A DNA stretch of 52,059 nucleotides from Acidobacteriaceae bacterium (GCA_003162935.1 PLUW01000007.1:1-52059); one strand, 5' to 3'. Positions 31,987-40,960 are shown, counted from the first letter of the stretch. Translations and numbers: made by a program. Notes: generated from the sequence alone by a model not told the origin.

Positions 31987-33576
31987 TCATTTCTTCAGCG
32001 CCTTCGCAATCTCCCGCGCCGCGTTGGCGCCGGATCCACCGGTGAGTCCAGTGCCGGGGTGCGTTCCACTCCCGCACAAATACAGGCGTTCGATCGGCGT
32101 CCGATAGCGTGCCCAGTCAAGCAGCGGCCGCATGGTGAAGAACTGATCGAGGGCAAGTTCGCCGTGGAAGATGTGTCCGCCCGTGAGGCCGTAGGTTTCC
32201 TCGAGATCCTTGGGCGTGATGATCTGGTGGCGCAGGATGGTTTGCGGCAGATTCGGCGCGTACTGCGCGATCGTCTTTACCACGGTTTCACCGAGCGCTT
32301 TCCGCTGACTTTCCCAGTCGCTGTCTTTCAATTTGTATGGCGCGTATTGCATGTAGATCGACATCACGTGCTGCCCAGCCGGAGCGAACGCAGGATCCGA
32401 AAGCGACGGGAACGTAATTTCAATATACGGATTGCGCGAGAAGTTGCCGTACTTCGACTCGTCAAAAGCGCGTTCGAGATAATCGATCTCCGGGCTGATC
32501 AGGATGCGTCCGCGCAGCAAGTCGGTGCCGCCCCTGGTCTTGAGCGCCGTGAATTCCGGCAGCGCGGAAAGCGCAAGATTGATTTTCGCCACCGTTCCCA
32601 TCGACCGGTAATTCTTGATCTTCTGCAAGAAATCCGGTGTGAGATGCGCGGGATCGACCAGTCGCATCAGCGTGCGTTTGGGGTCGGCATTCGATACCAC
32701 GGCGCGCGCGGAAATTTCCTCGCCCGACGCGAGCACCACTCCAGTGGCAACTCCGTCCTTCACGCGAATCTCGGCAATGTCAGCGCCGGTGCGAATCTCC
32801 ACACCCGCCTGCTTTACCGCCGCAGCCATAGCCAGAGTGATGGCGCCTGCGCCGCCGGCAGGGAACTGAACGCTTCCGGCGGGTGTCGCATCGGCAGCCG
32901 CGCGCAACATCAGCACCAGCGCGGTGCCCGCCGACCACGGGCCCAGGAATGTTCCAAAGATGCCGCGGGCGGCGATGGTGGCGCGCAGCGGTTCGGTGTC
33001 GAAGAACTCGGCCACCAAATCGGCGACGGCCATCGGACCCCAGCGCAGCACGCGATACAGATCTTTCTTGCCCAGATTGCGAATCGACCGGCCCGTTTTC
33101 AGCATTCCCCAAAGATCGCCGCTGCTGGGGCTGTCAATGTTCGGAGGCGTGAGGGCAAGCGCTTCGCCGATCACTTTGCCGATCTTGCCGAGCGCCAGAC
33201 CAAAGTCCGCGTACGCGGTCGCATCTTTCTGCGACCACTGAGCGATCTCTTGCGCAGCCTTCTTGGCGTCAGAGTAGAGCACGAGCGCCCGGCCGTCCGG
33301 CAGCAGAGAAACGGTACCCACATCGGGAGTTGTCAGCTTCAGTCCGTGCCGCTCCAGTTGCATGTCGCGCACAATATCGGCGCGCAGCGGGCCCGTATTG
33401 TGCGCGAGCGTCGAGCAGCGGAAACCGGGATGTAATTCTTCCGTGATGGCCGCTCCGCCCACTTGGGCGCGCCGTTCGAGCACCAGCGGTTTGAATCCGG
33501 CTTTCGCAAGATAGAAGGCGGCGACCAGACCGTTGTGTCCGCCACCGACGATGATCACATCGCGCGTTTCGGCCAT
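31987..33576 (-). CDS. Phytoene-dehydrogenase-like FAD oxidoreductase (downstream copy)
   Basis: The 529-residue flavoprotein has an N-terminal dinucleotide-binding fold VIIVGGGHNGLVAAFYLAKAG and a second flavin-contact block LERRAQVGGAAITEE. Its C-terminus reads RLYLCGSGTHPGTGLTGGSGANAA. It belongs to the carotenoid desaturase/PYROXD2-like branch of the amine-oxidase superfamily. There are no crt genes nearby, so carotenoid synthesis is doubtful. It starts 4 bases after the stop of a paralogous gene upstream, so the two are translationally coupled and may form a heteromer. The substrate is unknown; an amine or a secondary metabolite is possible. Confidence 0.82.
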   Translation of the reverse strand: MAETRDVIIVGGGHNGLVAAFYLAKAGFKPLVLERRAQVGGAAITEELHPGFRCSTLAHNTGPLRADIVRDMQLERHGLKLTTPDVGTVSLLPDGRALVLYSDAKKAAQEIAQWSQKDATAYADFGLALGKIGKVIGEALALTPPNIDSPSSGDLWGMLKTGRSIRNLGKKDLYRVLRWGPMAVADLVAEFFDTEPLRATIAARGIFGTFLGPWSAGTALVLMLRAAADATPAGSVQFPAGGAGAITLAMAAAVKQAGVEIRTGADIAEIRVKDGVATGVVLASGEEISARAVVSNADPKRTLMRLVDPAHLTPDFLQKIKNYRSMGTVAKINLALSALPEFTALKTRGGTDLLRGRILISPEIDYLERAFDESKYGNFSRNPYIEITFPSLSDPAFAPAGQHVMSIYMQYAPYKLKDSDWESQRKALGETVVKTIAQYAPNLPQTILRHQIITPKDLEETYGLTGGHIFHGELALDQFFTMRPLLDWARYRTPIERLYLCGSGTHPGTGLTGGSGANAAREIAKALKK

Positions 33577-33580
33577 GTGC

Positions 33581-35182
33581 TTATGCGCCCCCGTCTTTCA
33601 GAATTTCGAGCGCCGCCAGCCGTCCCGGCGCGCCCATGATGCCCCCGCCCGGATGCGTCGCCGATCCGCACATATACAAATTCTTGATCGGCGACCGGAA
33701 TTGCGCCCATCCAGCCACCGGCCGCAGGAAAAATAACTGTTCGAGTGAAAGCTCGCCCTGGAAGATGTTGCCTTCGGTCAATCCCCAAGTACGCTCCATA
33801 TCGAGAGGCGTGACGACTTGGCGATGCAAAATGATGTCCTTGATATTCGGCGCGTATTCGGCGATGGTGTTGACCACATTGTCGCCAAACTTCTCTTTTT
33901 CCGTGTCCCAATCCAGCCCCGGCGCGAGCTTATAAGGCGCGTACTGTACGAAGCACGAGAGAATGTGTTTGCCCGGAGGCGCAAGCGACGTATCGGTGAG
34001 CGTTGGAATCACCATGTCGATGTACGGATGCGAGGACCAGTGCCCATACTTCGCCTCGTCGTATGCTTTCTCCATGTACTCGACGCTGGGCGAAATCGAC
34101 ATCGCGCCGCGAAGATGCGCGCCCACTCCCGGCATGCACTTGAAATTCGGCAGCCCGTCCAGCGCCATGTTCACCTTGCCGGAAGAGCCGCGGAACTTGT
34201 AGCGGTTCACGCCTTCCATGAATTCATCGGGCAGATGCCCGGGCTCGATCATCTTGGTAAATGTCAGCCGCGGATCCACGCTGGAAGAAATCACGTCGGC
34301 GTAAATCTCGTCGCCGTTCGCGAGCGCAACGCCAATGGCGCGTCCGTTCTTGACCATGATCTGGGCAATCGCTGCTTCGGTGCGGATCTCCGCTCCCGCC
34401 TCGCGAGCCGCGTCGCCAATCGCGTTCGAGATGGCGCCGGTGCCGCCGCGCGCGAATCCCCACGCGCGAAACGCGCCGTCGATTTCTCCCATATAGTGAT
34501 GCAGCAGAACGTAGGCGGTGCCCGGCGAGCGCACGCCGAGAAAAGTCCCGATAATGCCCGACGCCGACATCGTCGCCTTGAGCACGTCCGTCTCGAACCA
34601 CTGATCCAGAAAGTCGATCGCGCTCATGGTCATGAGTTGGACCTGGTTGTACTTGTCCTCGCCCGACATGCCCTGGAAGCGGCGTCCGATGAAGAGCAGC
34701 TTCATCAATTCTTTCGGATTCAGCGTCGCCGGGTCGGGCGGAATCATGCTGAGGATCGGCTTCACGAAGCGGCACATCGCCTGCATCGCCTTGCCGAATT
34801 CGTCGTAAGCTTCGGCGTCAACCCGCGAGTGGCGGGCGATCTCGCGATGCGTCAGGCCGTGATCGTTCACGCGCCACAAGTGATCGCCGTTGGGCATGGG
34901 AGTGAAAGTGCCATCCAGCGGCAGAATCTCCAGTCCGTGGCGGGGAAGATCGAGATCGCGAATGATCTCGGGCCGCAGCAGCGAGACCACATACGAGCAA
35001 ACCGAAAACTTGAAGCCGGGAAAAACTTCTTCCGTGCAGGCCGCTCCGCCGAGAATGTGGCGGCGCTCCAGCACCAGAACCTTCTTCCCCGCTTTCGCCA
35101 GATAGGCGGCGTTGGTGAGGCCGTTGTGGCCTCCGCCAATCACGATCACATCGTATTTCTTACCGCTCGAACCAGCAGGCAT
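33581..35182 (-). CDS. Phytoene-dehydrogenase-like FAD oxidoreductase (upstream copy)
   Basis: The 533-residue protein resembles its downstream neighbour along its whole length. It has a Rossmann motif VIVIGGGHNGLTNAAYLAKAG, a flavin block LERRHILGGAACTEEVFPG, and the C-terminal NLYMCGSATHPGGGIMGAPG. It also shares the internal SPSVEYMEKAYDEAKYGHWSSHPYIDMVIPT block, parallel to SPEIDYLERAFDESKYGNFSRNPYIEITFPS in the copy. The pair arose by tandem duplication. It diverges from the GcvT-like gene across a 280-bp gap, so the two may share regulation. Confidence 0.82.
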   Translation of the reverse strand: MPAGSSGKKYDVIVIGGGHNGLTNAAYLAKAGKKVLVLERRHILGGAACTEEVFPGFKFSVCSYVVSLLRPEIIRDLDLPRHGLEILPLDGTFTPMPNGDHLWRVNDHGLTHREIARHSRVDAEAYDEFGKAMQAMCRFVKPILSMIPPDPATLNPKELMKLLFIGRRFQGMSGEDKYNQVQLMTMSAIDFLDQWFETDVLKATMSASGIIGTFLGVRSPGTAYVLLHHYMGEIDGAFRAWGFARGGTGAISNAIGDAAREAGAEIRTEAAIAQIMVKNGRAIGVALANGDEIYADVISSSVDPRLTFTKMIEPGHLPDEFMEGVNRYKFRGSSGKVNMALDGLPNFKCMPGVGAHLRGAMSISPSVEYMEKAYDEAKYGHWSSHPYIDMVIPTLTDTSLAPPGKHILSCFVQYAPYKLAPGLDWDTEKEKFGDNVVNTIAEYAPNIKDIILHRQVVTPLDMERTWGLTEGNIFQGELSLEQLFFLRPVAGWAQFRSPIKNLYMCGSATHPGGGIMGAPGRLAALEILKDGGA

Positions 35183-35373
35183 AATTGGACCCAGATAAAA
35201 TTCAAACCCAGATTGACCAGGAACTCCAGCAGAAAGTGACTCGCCATTCTATCGAGAAACTATCCTTTTGTCTCTACTTACAAGTGATTGCTGACTGCGG
35301 GTCAATCTATTTCTGCGCTTGCCGGGGGAGTGGGTGGGTGCATATAATCCGGCGTCAGGGTTTCTACTAGATT

Positions 35374-35443
35374 CCCTCTGTGTTCCCCCGTGTCCTCTGT
35401 GGTCGAGAAGCTCGTCACCACGAGGACAAAGGGTTCCACTGGG
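35374..35443. repeat. Inverted repeat related to the 17028 element
   Basis: CCCTCTGTGTTCCCCCGTGTCCTCTGTGGT on the left is imperfectly mirrored by ACCACGAGGACAAAGGGTTCCACTGGGG on the right. It lies in the divergent gap in front of the GcvT-like gene and ends about 20 bases before its start. Confidence 0.6.
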
Positions 35444-35462
35444 GAAATCACGCGAGGTCGCT

Positions 35463-36659
35463 TTGCCCATTGGAACTGCATTTCACGAGAGAACTTTCGC
35501 CCTCTGCAACAGTCTGAATTACCGCGAGTGGTCGGGATACTACACGGTCAGCGTCTACGAAGTGCACCACGAGCACGAATACAACGCGATCCGCAACGCC
35601 TGCGCTCTGATCGATATTTCGCCGCTCTACAAGTATCTGATCACCGGCAAGGACGCGACCAAACTGGTCAATCGCGTGATCACGCGCGACGTCAACAAAG
35701 TCGCCGTGGGGCAGGTCATCTACGCCTGCTGGTGCGATGAAGACGGCAAGGTCATCGACGATGGCACGATCACGCGCCTCGAAGAAAACAAATATCGCTG
35801 GACCGCAGCCGATCCTAGCCTGCGCTGGTTTCGGCAGAACGGCCTGAACATGGACGTTCAGGTCGAAGACATCTCCGAGCAGACCGCCGCTTTGGCGCTG
35901 CAAGGCCCGGCTTCGGCAAAGCTCTTGAAGACGGTCGCGGAAGCCGATATCGCCAACCTGAAATATTTCCGCAAGACCAGTGGCAAGATTGCCGGCGTGC
36001 CCGTGGATATCTCGCGCACCGGATACACCGGCGACTTAGGCTACGAAATCTGGATCCCATGGAACGAGGCCGTCAAAGTCTGGGACGCGCTGATGGACAA
36101 GGGCAGGCAGTTCGATATCCACGCCGCCGGAATGCTAGCGCTCGATGTATCGCGCGTAGAGGCGGGACTGCTTCTGATCGAGGTCGATTACACCAGTTCC
36201 AAGAAGGCGCTGATTCCGTCGCAGAAATATTCGCCCTACGAGTTGGGCTTCGGCAAGATGGTGCATCTCGACAAGGAAAACTTCATCGGCAAGCGCGCGC
36301 TGGCCAAAGACAACAAAGATGGCGTCACGCGGCAGTTGGTCGGCCTCGAAGTGGATTGGGTGGAAGTGGAAGAGCAGTTCGACAAGTTCGGACTCTCCCC
36401 GGCAGCGCCCAGCCAGGCTTCGCGCGTTGCGGTGCCCATTTATGCGGGAGAGAAGCACGTAGGCAAGGCGACGACGACGGCGTTCTCTCCACTGCTGAAA
36501 AAGTTAATTGCGCTGGCCAGCGTGGGCACAGAGTTTTCCAAGCCCGGCACCAAGCTGCAAATGGAATTAACGATCGAAGCGCAACGCATGAAGACGACTG
36601 CGACGGTAGTGCCGTTGCCGTTCTTCAATCCGAAGCGGAAGACGGCGACGCCGGTGTAA
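35463..36659 (+). CDS. GcvT-like aminomethyltransferase family protein
   Basis: The protein is 398 residues from TTG 35463, which has GAGG 8 bases upstream; the ORF-track start runs through a repeat. It shows the folate-binding T-protein layout. Landmarks are YEVHHEHEYNAIRNACALIDISPLYKYLITG, the LALQGPASAKLL block, SRTGYTGDLGYEIWIPW, and a C-terminal barrel domain near YAGEKHVGKATTTAFSP. T-protein relatives move a methyl or methylene group onto tetrahydrofolate. No gcvH or gcvP is near, so it is probably a dedicated demethylase partner, perhaps for the oxidoreductases across the divergent promoter. Its last 35 bases overlap the convergent permease gene. Confidence 0.85.
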   Translation: MPIGTAFHERTFALCNSLNYREWSGYYTVSVYEVHHEHEYNAIRNACALIDISPLYKYLITGKDATKLVNRVITRDVNKVAVGQVIYACWCDEDGKVIDDGTITRLEENKYRWTAADPSLRWFRQNGLNMDVQVEDISEQTAALALQGPASAKLLKTVAEADIANLKYFRKTSGKIAGVPVDISRTGYTGDLGYEIWIPWNEAVKVWDALMDKGRQFDIHAAGMLALDVSRVEAGLLLIEVDYTSSKKALIPSQKYSPYELGFGKMVHLDKENFIGKRALAKDNKDGVTRQLVGLEVDWVEVEEQFDKFGLSPAAPSQASRVAVPIYAGEKHVGKATTTAFSPLLKKLIALASVGTEFSKPGTKLQMELTIEAQRMKTTATVVPLPFFNPKRKTATPV

Positions 36660-38157
36660 GTGCTGCGTTCGCGCGCCGTTTTCCTGCCCAGTACAGCCAT
36701 ACCCCGATCAGCACAAGCGCCCCGCAGCCGCCGACGATTTTGAAGACCGCCAGCGGCTTGTTTGGTTCGTCCGGCGGCGGCAGAACCGACAGGGCGATGG
36801 TGAACAGCGTTGTCGCGAATCCCAGAATGGACAGCGCATGCGCCGCTGGCTTTCCGCCCGGCACGCGAATCACTTCTTCTCCCGCCGGTTCCCCTTGCAG
36901 TTTGAACATCGATGCAAACAAATATAAGTACGGAATGAAATACGTGATCACGCCCATGCTCACCAGCACGTCGTAAGCCCCCTTGACGGACGTTCCCGCC
37001 TGCCCAAGAAAAATGAAAATCGCGCCGATGACCGCCTGGACCAACAGCGCGACCCAAGGCGTCCCCCAGCGGCGATGCAGCTTTCCGAATGCAGGCGGCA
37101 GATAGTTATCAATGCCAGCCACAAAAGGTAAACGTGCGACGGCGGCCAGATACGCTCCCGATGCGCCAATGTTGCTGAGCGCAATCAAGAACGCCGCGAC
37201 CGGAAGAAAATAGGGAAGTCCGACGCGATCGCCCGTCTTGGCGATGGCTTGCACCAGTCCTTGCAGCGGGCTCACTTCTGACGACGGCAGCGCCAGCAGC
37301 ACGCAGACTGTTCCGACGATGTAACAGAACGCAACCGTCAGTCCTCCAAAGAACAAAGCCAGCGGAATTGTGCGGCGAGCGTTCTTGATTTCTTCCGCCA
37401 TGAACGACGCCGTTTCGCATCCGCCAAATGCAAACGTCAGCACCGACCAGAAGATGATGTCGTCGAGGCGCACGCTGGGCTTCATCGTGTGCAGAGAAAA
37501 CGTCGTCGCAGATCCGAAGCGATGCCAGGCCAGCAAACCCATGCCGATGACGATGAGTACGGGAATCCACATGGCGAGCGCGCCGACGTTGTGCAGCCAT
37601 TTGCCGACGTCGAGTCCGACCACATTCAGCAGCGTGGCCGCTGCCAGCGTCACCAGCGCAAACACAATGTAGAAAGTCGGGTTCGCGGAAAGATGCGACC
37701 ACTGCGCCTGCCGCATGAAGAGAATATTGCTGGCCGCGAAGTACAGCACGGCAGGGAAGTAGGGCAGGTTCGAGGTCCAGTAAGTCCAAGCCGCCATGAA
37801 GCCGGAAAAGTCGCCAAAAGCGCGCTTCGACCAAACGTAGAGGCCGCCTTCATTCGGATAGCGCGAAGAAAGCTCAACCACCGAGAGCGCAAGCGGCGTG
37901 TAAAAGGCAAGCCATGCGCCGATCCAGATGACGATCGAGCTGGGTCCGGCCGCGGCCGCGGTGGCAATCCAGCGCAAGCTGATGCCGGTGACTACATAGA
38001 AGAGCACCAGGTCGCGAAATCCCATGACTCGCTTCGGGCGGTTGGGATCTTCGGCTTCGGCGATGGAGATGCCGGAGCCAGCGAGTGGCCTGTGGTCTTT
38101 TCGAATTTCGGGTTGTCCTTCCGGCCGTGGGTTGCTCACGCGCGAGTGTCGGTTCAC
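36625..38157 (-). CDS. APC-family amino-acid/amine permease (510 aa)
   Basis: The 510-residue membrane protein has about twelve hydrophobic helices. The APC-superfamily N-terminal block is MGFRDLVLFYVVTGISLRWIATAAAAGPSSIVIWIGAW, then ELSSRYPNEGGLYVWSKRAFGDFSGFMAAW. The conserved FGGCETASFMAEEIKNARRTIPLAL segment follows. It probably imports amino acids or related amines by proton or sodium symport. A 35-residue hydrophilic N-terminus precedes the first helix, so a shorter start is possible. Its 3' end overlaps the convergent GcvT-like gene by 35 bases. Confidence 0.85.
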   Translation of the reverse strand: MNRHSRVSNPRPEGQPEIRKDHRPLAGSGISIAEAEDPNRPKRVMGFRDLVLFYVVTGISLRWIATAAAAGPSSIVIWIGAWLAFYTPLALSVVELSSRYPNEGGLYVWSKRAFGDFSGFMAAWTYWTSNLPYFPAVLYFAASNILFMRQAQWSHLSANPTFYIVFALVTLAAATLLNVVGLDVGKWLHNVGALAMWIPVLIVIGMGLLAWHRFGSATTFSLHTMKPSVRLDDIIFWSVLTFAFGGCETASFMAEEIKNARRTIPLALFFGGLTVAFCYIVGTVCVLLALPSSEVSPLQGLVQAIAKTGDRVGLPYFLPVAAFLIALSNIGASGAYLAAVARLPFVAGIDNYLPPAFGKLHRRWGTPWVALLVQAVIGAIFIFLGQAGTSVKGAYDVLVSMGVITYFIPYLYLFASMFKLQGEPAGEEVIRVPGGKPAAHALSILGFATTLFTIALSVLPPPDEPNKPLAVFKIVGGCGALVLIGVWLYWAGKRRANAALTPASPSSASD

Positions 38158-38214
38158 CGGGCAAAAGGTGAGCGCCTAGAATTACAGAGAAGCGCAGGAT
38201 GGGCAAGATGAATT

Positions 38215-39639
38215 TCAGCCGGCAATTTCCGCCCGGCCCTTTCGCTTCCAATACAGATATCCCGGCACCCCAATCAGCACAATCGCCGCGCCCCAGAATG
38301 CCTCCGTCGGCCGCTGAATAATCGTGTTGAGCGTCCACGCCACTCCGACCAAGACATAAATTCCCGGCAGCCAGGGATAACCCGTGCAGCGGTACGGGCG
38401 CGGAACATCGGGTCGTTTCCAGCGCAAGATAAACAGGCCGATCACGGTCAGTGTGTACGAGAGCACCATGCCGAAGATGACATAGGTATAAAGCTGGTCG
38501 TAGCGTCCGCTCATGGTGAGCACCGCCGCCCAGAGCCCTTGTCCGATCAGGCTGAAGGCGGGCGTGCGCCACTTGGGATGGATGGCGGCCATGCTGCGGA
38601 AGAAGACTCCGTCTTGTGCCATGGCGAGATACACGCGAGACCCCGCCAGCGTGCATGCCGCCGCCGCGCTGAAACACGAAACCGCGATCATCGCCGACAG
38701 CCACCCCGCAGCGCCCGACGAAAACAGCATGGTCGCGGCGTCGTGAACAATGGTTTCGTGTTTGGCGATTTCACTCAACGGCAGCGCATAAACATAGGTC
38801 ATGTTCATCGCCAGGTAAATCGCGCCCACCACCAGCACTCCCAACACCATCGCCAGCGGCACATTGCGCCGCGGATCTTTGACTTCGCCCGCGACCCATG
38901 TGATGTACACCCAGCCGTCGTAAGCCCAGAAGACTGCGATCAAGCCGACGCCGAGCGCGGAAATCAGCTGCCCAGCACTCAATCCCATGCTTAACCCGCC
39001 CGGCGCCCGCGCGCTGAAATTCGACCAATGTCCCTTGCCAATGGCGAATCCGAGCACCACGAATGCCGACATGGCGATGAATTTTGTCCAGGTGGAGACG
39101 TTCTGGATGAGCGCGCCCCAGCGCAACCCGACCACGTTGACGTAAGTGAGGATCACAATCAGCGCCAGCCCGACCGCATGCGCGCGTGTGAACGGCATGC
39201 CTGCCAGTGAGAAGATCACATGGTCCTGCGAGATCGCAGGAATGATATTCCCCATGTAAGCCGCGGACGCAACCGAGAGCGCCGCGATCGTGCCGCCATT
39301 GGCGACGGCAAACAGCATCCAGCCATAAAGAAACGCCACCAGATCGCCGTAAGCTTCGCGAAGATAAATATATTGTCCGCCGGAGTCGGGGAACATCGAG
39401 CCCAGTTCGGCGAAGGCGACGCAGGCACACAGCGAAATCACTCCGCCGAGCACCCAAACTAGAAAAAACAGAATTGGATTCGGCAGAGGCCCGGCAATAT
39501 CTTTAGCGGTCAGAAAAATCGAAGAGCCAATGATGCCGCTGACCAGCAGCAACACCGAGTCCAGCAGACTTAGCCCGCGGACGAGGCCCGGCTTTTGACC
39601 GGGCGTGACGCTTTCGGTGGCCGGGGAAGCAGCGTTCAT
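38215..39639 (-). CDS. APC-family amino-acid permease (474 aa)
   Basis: The 474-residue protein is a second APC-superfamily carrier. It starts LVRGLSLLDSVLLLVSGIIGSSIFLTAKDIAGPLPNP, then FAELGSMFPDSGGQYIYLREAYGDLVAFLYGW, with twelve predicted helices. Later blocks are FWAYDGWVYITWVAGEVKDPRRNVPLAM and RVYLAMAQDGVFFRSMAAIHPKWRTPAFSL. These resemble LAT-type or serine/threonine exchangers. It lies 57 bases upstream of the other permease on the same strand, so the two are probably one transcript. The two carriers are only distantly similar. Confidence 0.87.
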   Translation of the reverse strand: MNAASPATESVTPGQKPGLVRGLSLLDSVLLLVSGIIGSSIFLTAKDIAGPLPNPILFFLVWVLGGVISLCACVAFAELGSMFPDSGGQYIYLREAYGDLVAFLYGWMLFAVANGGTIAALSVASAAYMGNIIPAISQDHVIFSLAGMPFTRAHAVGLALIVILTYVNVVGLRWGALIQNVSTWTKFIAMSAFVVLGFAIGKGHWSNFSARAPGGLSMGLSAGQLISALGVGLIAVFWAYDGWVYITWVAGEVKDPRRNVPLAMVLGVLVVGAIYLAMNMTYVYALPLSEIAKHETIVHDAATMLFSSGAAGWLSAMIAVSCFSAAAACTLAGSRVYLAMAQDGVFFRSMAAIHPKWRTPAFSLIGQGLWAAVLTMSGRYDQLYTYVIFGMVLSYTLTVIGLFILRWKRPDVPRPYRCTGYPWLPGIYVLVGVAWTLNTIIQRPTEAFWGAAIVLIGVPGYLYWKRKGRAEIAG

Positions 39640-39672
39640 GGAGTAGTCGTTCAGCCTGTTACCAGCACACCA

Positions 39673-39755
39673 CGTCGTTCGCTATTCGCCGTAACCTGCC
39701 AAAGCCAGGTGTCCCTTGGTGTTGCGAACCGCGAACGACGAACAGCGAATGACGG
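39673..39755. repeat. CGTTCGCTATTCGC-type inverted repeat
   Basis: CGTCGTTCGCTATTCGC on the left is mirrored by GCGAACGACGAACAGCGAATGACG on the right. It fills the gap between the small zinc-ribbon gene and the permease gene. Confidence 0.6.
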
Positions 39756-39757
39756 CA

Positions 39758-39931
39758 TCATCCCATGCCCAGTTCATCGGAAGACTCTAACGGCGATCCA
39801 CAGCGGCGGCAGATTACAGCCGAGCAATCGCCGCAGGTCAGCGGGTCGCCCACTTCCGCAGCGCACACCGGGCAGTAGAACAGCACTGCGGACTTCTTGG
39901 GTGCGGGCGTTGCTTGCGAAGAGATCTCCAT
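39758..39931 (-). CDS. Small zinc-ribbon protein
   Basis: From ATG 39931 the product has 57 residues. It carries a CPVC...CGDC...CRRC arrangement (FYCPVCAAEVGDPLTCGDCSAVICRRCG), a compact zinc ribbon with six cysteines. The 119-residue ORF-track version adds an N-terminal part without features. No strong ribosome site is visible. Function is unknown, and a role as a metal-binding regulator is guesswork. It ends just before a palindromic repeat. Confidence 0.5.
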   Translation of the reverse strand: MEISSQATPAPKKSAVLFYCPVCAAEVGDPLTCGDCSAVICRRCGSPLESSDELGMG

Positions 39932-39987
39932 TGAAGAGAACGACGAGCACAAAACTGTAACACAATTTCCCCTATGCGCCCCTGCAC

Positions 39988-40737
39988 TTACTCGGGCGGC
40001 TTGCGCAGGATCAAGTCGCCTTCCGTCGGCGGCAGCGAAAACGGAAATTGCCAGATCTGATCCTTCATCCCGACGCTGAGAATAAAGTCCTCGCGCTCCT
40101 TCCATGGCCCGATCCACTTGTTGCTGGTCTTGAACAGGACCCAGCCATGGGTTTCAGGATTGCCCGGATTCAGTATGACCGCGTCGGATGGCAGGGTCTG
40201 CGTGCTCAGAAATTCGATAAACTCAGCCGCTTCCTTTTGGTACTGGCGCAGCAGCGCCGTTTTTTCTTCGGCGATCTTGGGATTCTTCTTGATCTGGCGC
40301 TCAGTCTCGAAGACCTTAGTATCCACGTCATTCTGCAATTTGTTGGCGAGTTGTCCCGGATCCTCGTAGCCCTCAACCACATCGTGATGACGAACGAAGT
40401 CGATCCGTGCGCCCGCAGGAAACTCAAACTTGTCCTGCCCCATATAGGTCACGCTGATATAAGCGCCGAACAGGCGATAGAAGCGGTGGCCGCTCTTGGC
40501 CAGTTCCTGCGAATCCATGAGGAGTGTAACCGTACGGTCACGCTCCGTCATCGTCCACGCATATTTCCCATCGTCGCGGCGCTCGAATGTGCAACCTAGA
40601 GCGCCTGCGGTCCAGCGCACCGAGGGCGGATCTTTCTTCGGCGCCGCATGGCCAAGTGTTGGCGACAGGATCGCATAAAAAAGAATCGTGCCAAGCCCAA
40701 ACGCAAGTCTTGCCCAAAGTGAATCCAAACGAACCAT
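39988..40737 (-). CDS. Exported hypothetical protein
   Basis: From ATG 40737 the protein has 249 residues, with an N-terminal hydrophobic signal segment (LWARLAFGLGTILFYAILSPTLGHA). The mature part is soluble. It contains a strand-rich block (GKYAWTMTERDRTVTLLMDSQEL), a charged helical stretch with many Lys and Glu (ETERQIKKNPKIAEEKTALLRQYQKEAAEF), and a C-terminal block rich in Trp and Phe. The ORF-track start is 40 residues further upstream and lacks support. I do not recognise the family. It is the last host gene before the tRNA-Lys junction. Confidence 0.6.
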   Translation of the reverse strand: MVRLDSLWARLAFGLGTILFYAILSPTLGHAAPKKDPPSVRWTAGALGCTFERRDDGKYAWTMTERDRTVTLLMDSQELAKSGHRFYRLFGAYISVTYMGQDKFEFPAGARIDFVRHHDVVEGYEDPGQLANKLQNDVDTKVFETERQIKKNPKIAEEKTALLRQYQKEAAEFIEFLSTQTLPSDAVILNPGNPETHGWVLFKTSNKWIGPWKEREDFILSVGMKDQIWQFPFSLPPTEGDLILRKPPE

Positions 40738-40830
40738 AAATGCCGAGTGTATAGCTTTTGCTCGCGAAACGTCACGGGCCGCCTCATCCGGACGAGTACG
40801 CGCGGAAAATATGTTAGATTGAAATTGGTG

Positions 40831-40868
40831 GGGCGCGTAGCTCAGTTGGTAGAGCAACGCCCTTTTAA
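40831..40868 (+). tRNA. tRNA-Lys(UUU), 5' half only
   Basis: The bases fold as the acceptor strand GGGCGCG, TA, a D arm GCTC-AGTTGGTA-GAGC, A, the anticodon-stem strand ACGCC and the loop CTTTTAA with anticodon TTT. The next bases (AGTGC...) do not complete the anticodon stem. No variable loop, T arm (GGTTCGA) or acceptor 3' strand follows. The gene is cut in the anticodon loop exactly where phage-type sequence begins. That marks an integration site, and the other half should lie at the far end of the element. Confidence 0.8.
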
Positions 40869-40960
40869 AGTGCCGCTAGCAAGGCGCGTCACGCATTTTC
40901 AATAGCATAGAACGATGCAGAGGGCCGCTGGTAGCGGTCCTTTGCTGTTGGTAGCCGCTA

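Noticed and set aside
32059-35239. Long plus-strand ORFs of 458 and 473 residues opposite the FAD oxidoreductases
   Set aside because: They have His/Arg-rich composition and no motifs, and the minus-strand frames show clear FAD-binding proteins.
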